A DNA stretch of 64,000 nucleotides from Microbacterium tenebrionis (GCF_903645325.1 NZ_CAHJXQ010000010.1:35861-99860), one strand, 5' to 3'; positions 28,536 to 38,733 are shown, counted from the stretch's first letter. Program-made: numbers and translations. Notes: generated by a model from the sequence alone, not told the origin.

Positions 28536-30634
28536 GCGTTCTCCTTGATGGTCTCGCGGGCCGCCTCGACGACGGCTTCGGCGGTGATGCCGAACTTCTG
28601 GAACAGGGTCTTGTAGTCGGCGGAGGCGCCGAAGTGGTCGATGGCGACCGAGCGTCCGGTGTCTCCGACGATGCCGCGCCAGGTCAGGGCGGAACCCGCC
28701 TCGACGGAGACGCGCGCCTTCACCGCGGCCGGCAGCACCGATTCGCGGTACGCGGCATCCTGCTCGTCGAACCACTCCAGCGACGGAGCGGACACGACGC
28801 GGGCGTTCACGCCCTCTGCCGCGAGGGTCTCGCGCGCCGTGACGGCGAGCTGAACCTCGGAACCGGTGGCGATCAGGATGACATCCGGAGTGCCGCTCGG
28901 GGCCTCCGCGAGCACGTAGGCGCCCTTGGTGGCGTTGTCGGCGGATGCGAACACGTCACCGGATGCCGTGCCGTCGCCGCGCCCGAACACCGGGATGTTC
29001 TGGCGGGTCAGCGCGATGCCGGCGGGTCCGGCGTGGCGGCGCAGCAGCTCGAGCCAGACGACCGAGGTCTCATTCGCGTCGGCGGGTCGCACGACGGTGA
29101 AGTTCGGGATCGCGCGGAGCGTCGCGAGCTGCTCGATCGGCTGGTGGGTCGGGCCGTCCTCGCCGAGGGCGACGGAGTCGTGGGTCCAGACGAAGATGCT
29201 CGGGATGTTCATCAGAGCTGCCAGGCGCACAGCAGGGCGCATGTAGTCGCTGAAGATCAGGAACGTGCCGCCGAACGCGCGGGTCGGACCGTGCAGCACG
29301 ATGCCGTTGACGATCGCGCCCATCGCGTGCTCGCGGATGCCGAAGTGCAGCACCCGGCCGTACGGGTTACCCGACCACTCGTGGGTCGACCACTCGGACG
29401 GGATGAACGAGGCGGCGTCCTTGATGGTGGTGAGGTTGGACTCGGCGAGGTCTGCCGAACCGCCCCACAGCTCGGGGAGCTCTGCGGCGAGGGCGTTGAT
29501 GACCTGACCGGAGGCCGCGCGGGTCGAGACGTCCTTGCCGGCCTCGAATGCGGGGAGTGCGGCCTGGATGCCGTCGGGCAGCGCGTGCTCCTCGAGACGA
29601 TCCAGCAGCGCCTTGCGCTCGGGGTTCGCCTCGGCCCACGCGTCGAACGACTTCTGCCATTCCGCCCGCTCGGCCGCAGCGCGCTCCGCGAGTGCACGGG
29701 TGTGCTCGATGATGTCGTCGGCGACGACGAAGCTCTGCTCCGGGTCGAAGCCGAGCACCTTCTTGGTCGCGGCGAGCTCGTCGGCGCCGAGGGCGGAGCC
29801 GTGGATCTTGCCGGTGTTCTGCTTGCCGGGCGAGGGCCAGCCGATGATCGTCTTCAGGATGATCAGCGATGGCTTGGACGTCTCCCCCTTCGCGGCCTCG
29901 AGCGAAGCGTGCAGCTCCGCGACGTCCTCGACGTACTCGCCGGTCTTCTTCCAGTCGACCGTCTGCACCTGCCAGCCGTAGGCCTCGTAGCGCTTCGCGA
30001 CGTCCTCGGTGAACGCGACGTTCGTGTCGTCCTCGATCGAGATCTGGTTCGAGTCGTAGATCGCGATCAGGTTGCCCAGCTGCTGGTGCCCGGCGAGCGA
30101 GCTCGCCTCGCTCGTGACGCCCTCCTGCAGGTCGCCGTCACTGGCGATCACGTACACGAAGTGGTCGAACGGGCTGGTGCCCGCGGGGGACTCGGGGTCG
30201 AACAGCCCGCGCTCGTACCGGGCGGCATAGGCGAAGCCGACCGCGGAGGCCAGGCCCTGACCCAGGGGGCCGGTCGTGATCTCGACGCCCTTGGTGTGGC
30301 CGTACTCGGGGTGGCCGGGAGTGAGCGAACCCCACGTGCGCAGCGCCTTGAGGTCGTCGAGTTCGAGACCGAAGCCGCCCAGGTACAGCTGCACGTACTG
30401 CGTGAGCGACGAGTGCCCAGCGGAGAGGATGAAGCGGTCGCGGCCCAGCCAGTCGACGTCGCTGGGGTCGTGGCGCAGCACTCGCTGATACAGCAGATAC
30501 GCGGCCGGAGCCAGGCTCATCGCGGTTCCCGGGTGGCCGTTGCCGACCTTCTCGACGGCATCCGCCGCCAGAACCCGTGCGGTGTCCACCGCGCGTCGAT
30601 CGATCTCAGCCCACTGCAGTTCGGTCACGGTCAT
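28532..30634 (-). CDS. tkt: Transketolase
   Basis: A 700-residue thiamine-diphosphate enzyme, first gene of the minus-strand carbon operon. The ThDP-binding segment is [14 protein letters not shown] followed by [11 protein letters not shown]. Other markers are the N-terminal [13 protein letters not shown], the [14 protein letters not shown] segment and the pyrimidine-domain [13 protein letters not shown]. The ATG follows a GGAAGGGGC ribosome site. About 190 bases separate it from divergent ctaB; the promoter should be there, but I cannot pin it down. Confidence 0.97.
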   Translation of the reverse strand: MTVTELQWAEIDRRAVDTARVLAADAVEKVGNGHPGTAMSLAPAAYLLYQRVLRHDPSDVDWLGRDRFILSAGHSSLTQYVQLYLGGFGLELDDLKALRTWGSLTPGHPEYGHTKGVEITTGPLGQGLASAVGFAYAARYERGLFDPESPAGTSPFDHFVYVIASDGDLQEGVTSEASSLAGHQQLGNLIAIYDSNQISIEDDTNVAFTEDVAKRYEAYGWQVQTVDWKKTGEYVEDVAELHASLEAAKGETSKPSLIILKTIIGWPSPGKQNTGKIHGSALGADELAATKKVLGFDPEQSFVVADDIIEHTRALAERAAAERAEWQKSFDAWAEANPERKALLDRLEEHALPDGIQAALPAFEAGKDVSTRAASGQVINALAAELPELWGGSADLAESNLTTIKDAASFIPSEWSTHEWSGNPYGRVLHFGIREHAMGAIVNGIVLHGPTRAFGGTFLIFSDYMRPAVRLAALMNIPSIFVWTHDSVALGEDGPTHQPIEQLATLRAIPNFTVVRPADANETSVVWLELLRRHAGPAGIALTRQNIPVFGRGDGTASGDVFASADNATKGAYVLAEAPSGTPDVILIATGSEVQLAVTARETLAAEGVNARVVSAPSLEWFDEQDAAYRESVLPAAVKARVSVEAGSALTWRGIVGDTGRSVAIDHFGASADYKTLFQKFGITAEAVVEAARETIKENA

Positions 30635-30802
30635 GCCCCTTCCAACGACATTCGAAGGCGCCCGATTCCCTGGCGCATCCGCATCGTCACGGACAGGTGC
30701 ACAGCGCCGGGCGCGCGAGTGGTTTCAGCTTAGACCCGCGGCGGACCCAGGGCGACGACATTTCATTCCGTTGCCGCGCGATCGCAGCCAGCACCCCTGC
30801 AC

Positions 30803-30808
30803 TAGACT
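30803..30808 (+). promoter_or_regulatory. Candidate -10 box of ctaB
   Basis: TAGACT lies 15 bases before the GTG at 30824. The 189-base gap 30635-30823 separates divergent tkt and ctaB and has no gene. Confidence 0.4.
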
Positions 30809-30823
30809 GGTGGGGTAGTCGGA

Positions 30824-31762
30824 GTGTGCGCGGAGGAGGCGATCGATATCTCTACGATGTCGCAGACGACGGCGGTGAAGCGGACAATCGGCAGCACTGT
30901 CAAGGCGTACGTCTCTCTGACGAAACCCCGCGTGATGGAGCTCCTCCTCGTCTCCACCGTTCCGGTGATGTTCCTGGCTCAGGGCGGCATGCCCGACCTC
31001 TGGCTCGTCGTCGCGACCGTGATCGGCGGGGCGATGAGCGCCGGCTCTGCCGCGTCGTTCAACATGTACATCGACCGCGACATGGACGCGCAGATGCACC
31101 GCACGGAGAACCGGCCGCTGGTCACGGGGGAGATCACGCCCCGCGCCGCGCTGATCTTCTCGTGGGTGCTCGCCGTCGCATCCACCGTCTGGCTGTGGCT
31201 GACCACGAACTGGTTGACGACGGCGCTCTCGGTCGCCGCGATCTTCTTCTACGTCGTGATCTACACGCTGATCCTCAAGCGCCGCACCGAGCAGAACATC
31301 ATCTGGGGCGGGATCGCCGGCTGCTTCCCCGTCGTGATCGGATGGTCCGCCGTCACGGAGGATCTGGCGTGGCCCGCGATCGTGCTGTTCGCGCTCGTCT
31401 TCCTGTGGACGCCTGCGCACTACTGGCCGCTGTCCATGAAATACCGCGACGACTACTCGGGTGCGGATGTGCCGATGCTCGGTGTCACGCGCAACGCGTC
31501 GCAGGTGGGGTTGCAGGTCATCCTCTACGCATGGGCGACGGTCGCCTGCTCGCTCCTGCTGATTCCCGTCGCCGGCATGGGCCTGGTCTACACGGCTTCC
31601 GCGCTCGTCTTCGGCGGCTGGTTCATCTACGAGTCGCACCGCCTGTACGACCAGGCGGTGCGAGGCTCGAAACCGCGCCCGATGCGCGTCTTCCATGCGT
31701 CGATCAGCTACTTGACGCTGATCTTCCTCGCGGTCGCGATCGATCCGCTGCTGCCGTTCTGA
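30824..31762 (+). CDS. ctaB: Heme O synthase (protoheme IX farnesyltransferase)
   Basis: A 312-residue UbiA-family membrane prenyltransferase that adds the farnesyl group to heme b for cytochrome oxidase. The first Asp-rich motif lies in [12 protein letters not shown], followed by [28 protein letters not shown] is also family-typical. About nine membrane segments are visible. The start is uncertain: GTG 30824 is used here, while ATG 30857 ([10 protein letters not shown]) gives the usual family N-terminus but an AGGAGG 17 bases away. The 3' end overlaps the convergent membrane-protein gene by 55 bases. Confidence 0.92.
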   Translation: MCAEEAIDISTMSQTTAVKRTIGSTVKAYVSLTKPRVMELLLVSTVPVMFLAQGGMPDLWLVVATVIGGAMSAGSAASFNMYIDRDMDAQMHRTENRPLVTGEITPRAALIFSWVLAVASTVWLWLTTNWLTTALSVAAIFFYVVIYTLILKRRTEQNIIWGGIAGCFPVVIGWSAVTEDLAWPAIVLFALVFLWTPAHYWPLSMKYRDDYSGADVPMLGVTRNASQVGLQVILYAWATVACSLLLIPVAGMGLVYTASALVFGGWFIYESHRLYDQAVRGSKPRPMRVFHASISYLTLIFLAVAIDPLLPF

Positions 31763-32178
31763 TCCTCTGATCCATCCTCGGTCGCGACTGATCCCTCCTC
31801 GGTCGCGGGCTCGTCGTCGTCGGTCGGCGCCTCCGCGGCATCAGGCGCGGGCTCGATGGCGTCGTCGGAGGCATCGTCGTCCGCCGTCCAGTCGATCGGC
31901 TCGACGACGACGGGGGCGGCCGGGATCAGGCTCTTCGCTGCGGCGAGCACGAGTGCGAGCAGCACGCCGAGGACGCCTGCGCCGAGGATCGCCGCACCGG
32001 CCGTGATCCACGCCTGACCGACGTAGACCTCGACGTTCGTCGCGGTTCCGTCGAGCAGCGTCGTCTGCATCGTCGTCGCGTTGTCCCACACGAGCCAGCC
32101 GCCCACGGCCGCCGATGCGACCGAGAGGGCGAGCAACAGCCAGTACGGGATGCTTCGGGTCAGTGACTTGTTGAACAT
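31708..32178 (-). CDS. Two-TM membrane protein with acidic tail
   Basis: A 156-residue protein I cannot assign to a characterised family. Two hydrophobic segments (about residues 9-29 and 56-85) flank a short outside loop, followed by a cytoplasmic tail of about 60 residues rich in Asp, Glu, Ala and Pro. The ATG at 32178 has a GATGCT box seven bases upstream; another ATG at 32190 follows a weak GAAGAG site. It lies between ctaA and ctaB, so a link to heme A or oxidase assembly is possible but unproven. Its last 55 bases overlap ctaB on the other strand. Confidence 0.7.
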   Translation of the reverse strand: MFNKSLTRSIPYWLLLALSVASAAVGGWLVWDNATTMQTTLLDGTATNVEVYVGQAWITAGAAILGAGVLGVLLALVLAAAKSLIPAAPVVVEPIDWTADDDASDDAIEPAPDAAEAPTDDDEPATEEGSVATEDGSEDQNGSSGSIATARKISVK

Positions 32179-32223
32179 GCGTGCCAGCATCCACACTCTT
32201 CTGATGCGCGCACGATGTGCGGG

Positions 32224-33327
32224 CTATGCGTCGGCTGAGCGGACCCGCTTCAACCGGAGCACGACGACGGTGTACGCCGCCGCGGACAGCGACGCGAGCA
32301 CCATGTGGATGCCGACGAGGATCTCCGGCAGCCCCTCGCGGGCCTGCCAGACGCCGACGGCGATCTGCACGGCGATCGCGATCGCCAGCACGAGCAGCCA
32401 GCGTCGCGGCTCGAGGCGCAGCATCCACGCGGAGACCATCAGCGCGGCGACGAGCGCGGCGAGGATGTACCCCGGCCACGAGTGCACGTGCGCGAGCACG
32501 GTGGCGTCGAATCCGTCGCGGATGACGTTCGCATCGCCCGAGTGCGGCCCGGACCCCGTCGTGAGGACCCCGAAGAAGATGGTCGCGGCCAGCGCCAGGC
32601 CGGTGACGTGGGAGAGCATCGCGAACCAGCGGGGCACTGCGCGAACGCGGGGGCCCGCCGGATCGTGCATGCGCACGAGGTAGGCGGCGGTGACGCACAC
32701 GAGCAGCAGCGAGGAGGCGTAGTGGAAGCCGACGATGAACGCATTCAGGTCGGTGATGACGGCCAGGCCCCCGACGACGGCCTGCGCCATGACGCCCGCC
32801 AGGACGATCCACGCGAGCACGACGAGATCCCGTCGGCGCTCGGTTCGCCGCACGGAGTCGACCGCGGCGACGAGGACGGCCACCAGGAGGGCTCCGGAGA
32901 GGAACCCGAACGCGGGCAGGCCGAACGGATCGGTGATGAAGTAGGCGGCGAGCCCTGCCGCGATACCGCCGACGGCGAACCAGACCGCGCGCATGACGAG
33001 GGCCCGGCCGCCGACGGCTCCGAGCGTCAGGAGCAGGACGGCGAGGGCGAGCAGGCCGACGACGCCGGTCATGGTGCGATTGGCGAACTCGATGATGCCG
33101 TGGACGCCCTGCACCTCGTAGATCGGCACGAGCGACTCCGGGGTGCACAGCGGCCACTCCGAGCAACCGAGTCCCGAACCGGTCAGACGCACGGCGCCGC
33201 CCGTGCCGATGATGATCACCTCGGCGAGGAACGACAGCCACGCGAGCACGCGCAGCGGCCTGCCGAACACCGGCTGCAGCCGATCCGATCGCGTCGATGA
33301 GGCAGGGGGTGCGATGGTGTCGGGCAT
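32224..33327 (-). CDS. ctaA: Heme A synthase (COX15/CtaA)
   Basis: A 367-residue membrane protein that oxidises heme O to heme A. About eight hydrophobic segments are seen. Likely heme-ligand histidines lie in VHGIIEFANRTMTG, GFHYASSLLLV, LAHVHSWPGYIL and GIHMVLASLS. A Cys pair (GCSEWPLC) is in the first external loop. The ATG at 33327 has a GGAGGA site just upstream. It is divergent from the SUF operon and close to ctaB, giving a small heme A locus. Confidence 0.94.
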   Translation of the reverse strand: MPDTIAPPASSTRSDRLQPVFGRPLRVLAWLSFLAEVIIIGTGGAVRLTGSGLGCSEWPLCTPESLVPIYEVQGVHGIIEFANRTMTGVVGLLALAVLLLTLGAVGGRALVMRAVWFAVGGIAAGLAAYFITDPFGLPAFGFLSGALLVAVLVAAVDSVRRTERRRDLVVLAWIVLAGVMAQAVVGGLAVITDLNAFIVGFHYASSLLLVCVTAAYLVRMHDPAGPRVRAVPRWFAMLSHVTGLALAATIFFGVLTTGSGPHSGDANVIRDGFDATVLAHVHSWPGYILAALVAALMVSAWMLRLEPRRWLLVLAIAIAVQIAVGVWQAREGLPEILVGIHMVLASLSAAAYTVVVLRLKRVRSADA

Positions 33328-33385
33328 GCGTCCTCCGGCTCGCTCCTGAGCATGCGGGCGCGGCCCGGTTGCCAGGGGGAACCTG

Positions 33386-33432
33386 TAGAATCGGATTGTG
33401 GTGATGTGCGCGCTGAGCGCGAAGCGCATCAC
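33386..33432 (+). promoter_or_regulatory. sufB upstream region: -10 box and inverted repeat
   Basis: A TAGAAT box (33386-33391) is followed by an inverted repeat, GTGATGTGC (33401-33409) and GCGCATCAC (33424-33432), with one G-T mismatch and an inner GCGCTGAGCGC. The repeat would lie at the 5' end of the mRNA and could be a repressor site or a leader hairpin. The remaining 126 bases to sufB show no gene. Confidence 0.45.
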
Positions 33433-33558
33433 TGACAGTTTAGGCGCGAAGAATGCGTCCGTGATGAGGCCCACCAGCGGCAGCGAACCCCACTCCCATC
33501 GGTGAGGTCCGTCATGCCGGGGCGGATGACACCGTTGAGGCCCAGCAAGGAGAGTGTG

Positions 33559-34977
33559 ATGTCGGATGTGCTGATCGACCGCCCAGAGCTCGAAGGTCTG
33601 GGGGTGTACGAATTCGGCTGGCACGATGAGGACGCCGCGGGAGCCGTTGCCAAGCGCGGTCTCTCCGAGGATGTCGTCCGCGGCATATCCGCGCTCAAGG
33701 ACGAACCGGAATGGATGCTGAAGACCCGTCTGAAGGGCCTGCAGCTGTTCGGCCGCAAGCCGATGCCGACCTGGGGGGCAGACCTCAGCGAGATCGACTT
33801 CGACAACATCAAGTACTTCGTGCGCTCCACCGAGAAGCAGGCGCAGTCCTGGGAGGAGCTCCCGGCCGAGATCCGCGAAACCTACGAGAAGCTCGGCATC
33901 CCCGAGGCCGAGCGTCAGCGCCTGGTCGCCGGTGTCGCCGCGCAGTACGAGTCCGAGGTCGTCTACCACCAGATCCGCGAGGACCTGGAGGAGCAGGGCG
34001 TGATCTTCATGGACACCGACACGGCGCTGCGCGAGCACCCCGAGTTCTTCGAGGAGTACTTCGGCACGGTCATCCCCGCCGGAGACAACAAGTTCGCAGC
34101 CCTCAACACGGCCGTGTGGTCGGGCGGATCGTTCGTGTACGTGCCCAAGGGCGTGCACGTCGAGATCCCGCTGCAGGCGTACTTCCGCATCAACACCGAG
34201 AACATGGGACAGTTCGAGCGGACGCTGATCATTGCCGATGAGGACAGCTACGTCCACTACATCGAGGGCTGCACCGCGCCGATCTACAAGTCCGACTCGC
34301 TGCACTCGGCCGTGGTCGAGATCATCGTGAAGAAGAACGCCCGCGTGCGCTACACGACGATCCAGAACTGGTCGAACAACGTCTACAACCTCGTCACGAA
34401 GCGCGCCGTCGCCCACGAGGGCGCGACCATGGAGTGGGTCGACGGCAATATCGGCTCCAAGGTGACGATGAAGTACCCGTCGATCTACCTGATGGGCGAG
34501 CACGCCAAGGGCGAGACGCTCTCGGTCGCCTTCGCCGGTCCCGGTCAGCACCAGGACGCCGGCGCGAAGATGGTGCACATGGCGCCGTACACGCAGTCGT
34601 CGATCGTCTCCAAGTCGATCGCGCGCGGCGGCGGACGCGCAGGCTACCGCGGCGAGGTCCGCGTCGACCCCTCGGCCCACCACTCCGCCAACTCCGTCGT
34701 CTGCGACGCGCTGCTCGTCGACACCCAGTCGCGCTCGGACACCTACCCGTCGATCGACATCCGGGTCGACGACGTCCAGCTCGGCCACGAGGCCACGGTC
34801 TCGAAGGTCAGCGAGGAGCAGTTGTTCTACCTGATGTCGCGGGGCCTCGAAGAGACCGAGGCGATGGCGATGATCGTGCGCGGCTTCATCGAGCCGATCG
34901 CACGCGAGCTGCCGATGGAGTACGCGATGGAGCTGAACAAGCTCATCGAGATGGGCATGGAAGGATCGGTCGGCTGA
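33559..34977 (+). CDS. sufB: Fe-S cluster assembly protein SufB
   Basis: A 472-residue scaffold subunit of the SufBCD complex. The core is a right-handed beta-helix with [20 protein letters not shown] and [15 protein letters not shown] segments. [14 protein letters not shown] motif holds a conserved Cys, and a C-terminal [20 protein letters not shown] ends the protein. The ATG follows an AAGGAGAG site. It is the first gene of the operon; the usual SufR repressor gene is not upstream. No intein is present, which is worth noting because actinobacterial SufB often carries one. Confidence 0.96.
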   Translation: MSDVLIDRPELEGLGVYEFGWHDEDAAGAVAKRGLSEDVVRGISALKDEPEWMLKTRLKGLQLFGRKPMPTWGADLSEIDFDNIKYFVRSTEKQAQSWEELPAEIRETYEKLGIPEAERQRLVAGVAAQYESEVVYHQIREDLEEQGVIFMDTDTALREHPEFFEEYFGTVIPAGDNKFAALNTAVWSGGSFVYVPKGVHVEIPLQAYFRINTENMGQFERTLIIADEDSYVHYIEGCTAPIYKSDSLHSAVVEIIVKKNARVRYTTIQNWSNNVYNLVTKRAVAHEGATMEWVDGNIGSKVTMKYPSIYLMGEHAKGETLSVAFAGPGQHQDAGAKMVHMAPYTQSSIVSKSIARGGGRAGYRGEVRVDPSAHHSANSVVCDALLVDTQSRSDTYPSIDIRVDDVQLGHEATVSKVSEEQLFYLMSRGLEETEAMAMIVRGFIEPIARELPMEYAMELNKLIEMGMEGSVG

Positions 34978-34979
34978 GC

Positions 34980-36134
34980 ATGACGACTGCATACACCGAG
35001 GTCGAGCCTGCCTTCGTGCCGGTCCAGACCCGTTCTGAGCGGCCGCGTTCGTTCGACCCCGACGAGTTCGGCGCCCCGAACGGTCGCGAGGTCAACTGGA
35101 AGCACACGCCCGTCGCACAGCTCGAGCGGCTGTTCGCACCCGCCGGCGAGAACGACGGCGTCGTCTACGACGTCGAGAGCGGCGAGCAGTTCATCGTCGC
35201 GCCCCTCGCGGCGGGTGATGCGCCGCGCGGCGAGATCTTCGTCCCGGAGGACGTCGTGGCCGCGGCCGCATGGCAAGGTACCGACGCGGCCATGCACGTG
35301 CGCATCCCCCGCGATGAGGAGGTCGCCGAACCCGTCCTCGTGACGATCACCGGGCAGGGCGCCGACAAGCGCGCCGACGCTCACATCGTGATCGAGGCCG
35401 AGGAGAACAGCTCGGCCACCGTCGTCCTGCGCCACCGAGGATCCGCCCAGTACGCGCAGAACGTCGAGATCATCGCGCGCGCCGGCTCCCGCCTCACCGT
35501 CATCACGGTCCAGCGCTGGGACGACGACGCCGTGCACGCGGCATCCCACCAGGCGCGCGTCGACAAGGACGCCCTCCTGAAGCACTTCGTCATCAGCTTC
35601 GGCGGCGGGGTCGTGCGCGTGAACCCGAACGTCGAGCTCGCAGGCACCGGCTCCGAGGGCCGCCTGTATGGCCTGTCGTATGCGGATGCCGGTCAGCACC
35701 TGGAGAGCCAGGTGTACCTGCACCACAAGGGTGCCCACACCACCGGAGACGTCCTCTACAAGGGCGCGCTCCAGGGCGACGGTGCACGCAGCGTGTGGAT
35801 CGGCGACGTACTGATCGGTCCGGATGCCACGGGCACGGACTCGTACGAGGCGAACCGCAACCTGGTGCTCACCGAAGGCGCGCGCGCCGATTCGATCCCG
35901 AACCTCGAGATCCAGACCGGTGACATCCAGGGCGCCGGTCACGCCAGCGCCACCGGTCGCTTCGACGACGAGCAGCTGTTCTACCTGCAGGCCCGCGGCA
36001 TCTCCGAAGAAGAGGCGCGTCGACTGGTCGTGCTCGGCTTCCTCAGCGACATCGTGCAGCGCCTCGGCATCCCGGCCATCGAGGAGGAGCTGCTGGCCTC
36101 GATCGAGACGGAGCTCGCGGCGGTGAACGCGTGA
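34980..36134 (+). CDS. sufD: Fe-S cluster assembly protein SufD
   Basis: A 384-residue paralogue of SufB that pairs with it and SufC. It shows the beta-helix and the C-terminal EGARADSIPNLEIQTGDIQGAGHAS segment with the conserved His near RFDDEQLFYLQARG. The N-terminal part (about 1-120) is the variable helical domain, including REVNWKHTPVAQLERLF. The ATG lies two bases after the sufB stop. The stop overlaps the GTG of the Rieske gene. Confidence 0.95.
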   Translation: MTTAYTEVEPAFVPVQTRSERPRSFDPDEFGAPNGREVNWKHTPVAQLERLFAPAGENDGVVYDVESGEQFIVAPLAAGDAPRGEIFVPEDVVAAAAWQGTDAAMHVRIPRDEEVAEPVLVTITGQGADKRADAHIVIEAEENSSATVVLRHRGSAQYAQNVEIIARAGSRLTVITVQRWDDDAVHAASHQARVDKDALLKHFVISFGGGVVRVNPNVELAGTGSEGRLYGLSYADAGQHLESQVYLHHKGAHTTGDVLYKGALQGDGARSVWIGDVLIGPDATGTDSYEANRNLVLTEGARADSIPNLEIQTGDIQGAGHASATGRFDDEQLFYLQARGISEEEARRLVVLGFLSDIVQRLGIPAIEEELLASIETELAAVNA

Positions 36135-36457
36135 GCGCGCAGCGCGCGTGCGGCGTGAGCGACCTCGAGCAGGACACCCCGCTGCGCGTCGAGCTCGACG
36201 GCGTGCCGATGGCGCTCGTCCTCGACTCCGAGGGTGAGATCCACGCCATCGGAGACACCTGCACACACGGCGACATCTCGCTGTCCGAGGGATTCGTCGA
36301 GGGCAAGACGCTCGAGTGCTGGGCTCATGGCTCGGCCTTCTCGCTGTGCACCGGCAAGCCCCTCAACCTCCCTGCTTTCGAGCCCGTCCCGGTCTACGTC
36401 GTCCAGATCGACGGCGACGACGTGCTCATCGACCCGACCGTCACGAAGGAAGTCTGA
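36131..36457 (+). CDS. Rieske-type [2Fe-2S] ferredoxin of the SUF operon
   Basis: A 108-residue single-domain Rieske protein. Ligands are C44-x-H46 (DTCTHGDIS) and C63-x2-H66 (ECWAHGSAF). Similar proteins are often annotated as non-heme iron oxygenase ferredoxin subunits and occur inside actinobacterial suf operons, where they may pass electrons or act as an early Fe-S acceptor. There is no oxygenase gene nearby. The GTG start overlaps sufD by four bases and sufC follows immediately, so it is embedded in the operon. Confidence 0.92.
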   Translation: MSAQRACGVSDLEQDTPLRVELDGVPMALVLDSEGEIHAIGDTCTHGDISLSEGFVEGKTLECWAHGSAFSLCTGKPLNLPAFEPVPVYVVQIDGDDVLIDPTVTKEV

Positions 36458-36458
36458 A

Positions 36459-37229
36459 ATGTCTGTTCTCGAGATCCGCGATCTGCATGTCTCCGTCGAG
36501 ACCGAGGCCGGGGCGACCCCGATCCTCAACGGCATCGACCTCACCATGAAGACCGGTGAGACCCACGCGATCATGGGCCCGAACGGCTCGGGCAAGTCCA
36601 CGCTGGCCTACACGATCGCCGGTCACCCGAAGTACACCGTCACGGGCGGCACCATCACGTTCGACGGCGAGGATGTGCTCGAGATGTCCGTCGACGAGCG
36701 CGCACGCGCGGGACTCTTCCTCGCGATGCAGTACCCGGTGGAGATCCCCGGCGTCACCGTGACGAACTTCCTGCGCACCGCCAAGACCGCGCTCGACGGC
36801 GAAGCGCCCTCGATCCGCTCCTGGACCAAGGACGTCAAGACCGCCATGTCGAACCTGCGCATGGACCCGAAGTTCGCGCAGCGCAACGTCAACGAGGGCT
36901 TCTCGGGCGGCGAGAAGAAGCGCCACGAGATCCTGCAGCTCGAGGTGCTGAAGCCCAAGTTCGCGATCCTCGACGAGACCGACTCCGGCCTCGACGTCGA
37001 CGCGCTGAAGATCGTCTCCGAGGGTGTCAACCGCGCCAAGGAGGCCACGGGCCTGGGCGTGCTGCTCATCACGCACTACACCCGCATCCTGCGCTACATC
37101 CGTCCCGACTACGTGCACGTCGTCGTCGCGGGCAAGATCGTCGAGGAGGGCGGGCCCGAGCTCGCCGACCGCCTCGAGGAAGAGGGCTACGACCGCTTCC
37201 TCGACCCCTCGGCTCCCATCGAGGCGTAG
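36459..37229 (+). CDS. sufC: Fe-S cluster assembly ATPase SufC
   Basis: A 256-residue ABC-type ATPase driving SufBCD. Walker A is GPNGSGKST (40-48), the signature is FSGGEKKRHEILQLE, and Walker B leads to AILDETDSGLDVDALK, where the usual DEIDSGLD appears as DETDSGLD. It ends in a VVAGKIVEEGGPELADRLEEEGY segment typical of SufC. The ATG lies one base after the Rieske gene stop, and the DUF59 gene starts nine bases later. Confidence 0.96.
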   Translation: MSVLEIRDLHVSVETEAGATPILNGIDLTMKTGETHAIMGPNGSGKSTLAYTIAGHPKYTVTGGTITFDGEDVLEMSVDERARAGLFLAMQYPVEIPGVTVTNFLRTAKTALDGEAPSIRSWTKDVKTAMSNLRMDPKFAQRNVNEGFSGGEKKRHEILQLEVLKPKFAILDETDSGLDVDALKIVSEGVNRAKEATGLGVLLITHYTRILRYIRPDYVHVVVAGKIVEEGGPELADRLEEEGYDRFLDPSAPIEA

Positions 37230-37238
37230 GCTAATCGC

Positions 37239-37568
37239 ATGACCGCGACTCTTGCCCCGGAGAAGTACGACGAGGTCACCGAAGCTCTCAAGGACGTCAT
37301 GGACCCCGAGCTCGGGATCAACGTCGTCGACCTCGGCCTCATCTACGACCTGGCCTGGGACGACGAGAACGACGCGCTCGTGATCCACATGACGCTCACG
37401 AGCGCCGGATGCCCGCTGACCGACGTGCTCGAAGAGCAGACTGCGCAGGCACTGGACTCGGTCGTCGACCGCTTCCGCATCAACTGGGTGTGGATGCCGC
37501 CGTGGGGGCCCGAGCGGATCACCGACGACGGGCGCGACATGATGCGCGCGCTCGGCTTCGCCATCTGA
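37239..37568 (+). CDS. DUF59/MIP18-family Fe-S assembly factor (SufT-like)
   Basis: A 109-residue protein of the metal-sulfur cluster biosynthetic family. Motifs are VMDPELGINVVDLGLIYDL and TLTSAGCPLTDVLEEQ; the single Cys in SAGCPL is the conserved functional residue. Relatives (SufT) support maturation of Fe-S proteins. It closes the SUF operon proper. The C-terminal WVWMPPWGPERITDDGR segment is found in many actinobacterial members. Confidence 0.93.
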   Translation: MTATLAPEKYDEVTEALKDVMDPELGINVVDLGLIYDLAWDDENDALVIHMTLTSAGCPLTDVLEEQTAQALDSVVDRFRINWVWMPPWGPERITDDGRDMMRALGFAI

Positions 37569-37575
37569 CACGGCC

Positions 37576-38733
37576 GTGAAGGTCGAGGCGCTTCCGCTCG
37601 AGCACCTCCGCGAGCGCACGAGCGAGAAATGGCGCGAGTACCCGGCCGACGTGCTGCCGCTGTTCGTCGCCGAGACGGACTTCCCACTCGCGCCGGCGAT
37701 CACGGAGGCGCTCGAGCGCGCCGTACGCATCGGCGACACCGGGTACGTCGCATCGCGCACCCCGCTGGCCGAGGCGTTCGCCGGTTTCGCTGAGCGCCGG
37801 TACGGCTGGTCGCCCGACCCCGCGCGGATGCGGTCGACTGCCGACGTCAGCATGGGCATCGTCGAGATCCTGCGCCGGGTGACGAGCCCCGGCGACCGCG
37901 TCATCGTCACCACGCCCGTGTACCCGCCGTTCTTCGACCTCGTCGAGGAGGCAGGCGCTGTCGTCGAGCGGGTGCCGCTGCGCGACACGGGCAGCGAGTG
38001 GGAGCTCGACCTCGACGGCATCCGCACCGCGTTCGAGACCGGAGCGCGGGCGCTGCTGCTGTGCAACCCGCACAATCCGACCGGTACGGTGCACTCCGCC
38101 GCATCCCTCGAGTCCCTCGCCGAGATCGCCCTCGCGCACGGCGCGACCGTGGTTTCCGACGAGATCCACGCCCCGCTCGTCCAGCCGGGGACGGTCTTCA
38201 CCCCGTTCCTGAACGTCTCCGACGCCGCTCGCGCGATCGGCTACGCCGTGGTCAGCGCGAGCAAGGCGTTCAACCTCGCGGGTCTCAAGTGCGCGCTGAT
38301 GGTGACGGCATCCGACCAGACCGCGCGTCTGGTTCGCGGCCTGCCCGTCGAGGTGGAGTGGCGCACCGGCCAGTTCGGGATGCTCGCGGCCACCGCTGCC
38401 TTCTCCGAGCGGAGCGACCCGTGGCTGGACGGACTGCTGACGACGCTCGACGATAACCGGCGTCTGCTGGGCGATCTGCTCGCGGCGCACCTGCCCACGG
38501 CACGCTACCGGTTACCGGATGCCGGCTACCTCGCCTGGATCGACCTCACCGATCTCGGTTGGGGGACCAATCCGTCCAAGCGCATCCTGCGCGAGGCGAA
38601 GGTCGCGCTGCACTTCGGACCGGCGTTCGGGGTCGAGGGTGCAGGCCACGTCCGGCTGAATTTCGGGACGAGTCCTGAGATCATCACCGCGGCGATCACG
38701 CGCATCGCCGCGCTGGATGTACCGGGCGCATGA
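37576..38733 (+). CDS. MalY/PatB-type PLP-dependent C-S lyase (cystathionine beta-lyase-like)
   Basis: A 385-residue fold-type I PLP enzyme. The Schiff-base Lys is K230 in VSASKAFNLAGLKCA, and the N-terminal ADVLPLFVAETDFPLAPAI string matches MalY/PatB, enzymes that cleave cystathionine or cysteine conjugates. It starts with GTG seven bases after the DUF59 gene, so it probably belongs to the SUF transcript. SufS normally fills this place, but SufS motifs are absent here. It could release sulfur as H2S from cysteine compounds; that is inference. Its stop overlaps the MFS start. Confidence 0.88.
   Translation: MKVEALPLEHLRERTSEKWREYPADVLPLFVAETDFPLAPAITEALERAVRIGDTGYVASRTPLAEAFAGFAERRYGWSPDPARMRSTADVSMGIVEILRRVTSPGDRVIVTTPVYPPFFDLVEEAGAVVERVPLRDTGSEWELDLDGIRTAFETGARALLLCNPHNPTGTVHSAASLESLAEIALAHGATVVSDEIHAPLVQPGTVFTPFLNVSDAARAIGYAVVSASKAFNLAGLKCALMVTASDQTARLVRGLPVEVEWRTGQFGMLAATAAFSERSDPWLDGLLTTLDDNRRLLGDLLAAHLPTARYRLPDAGYLAWIDLTDLGWGTNPSKRILREAKVALHFGPAFGVEGAGHVRLNFGTSPEIITAAITRIAALDVPGA

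Noticed and set aside
28634..30733. A long open frame antisense to transketolase
   Set aside because: The sense strand carries a full transketolase with all motifs; the antisense frame is Arg/Gly/Val-rich with no motif, as expected from GC-rich third positions.
33328..34992. Upstream extension of ctaA through sufB on the minus strand
   Set aside because: The ATG at 33327 has a good ribosome site and gives the normal heme A synthase N-terminus; the extension is antisense to sufB.
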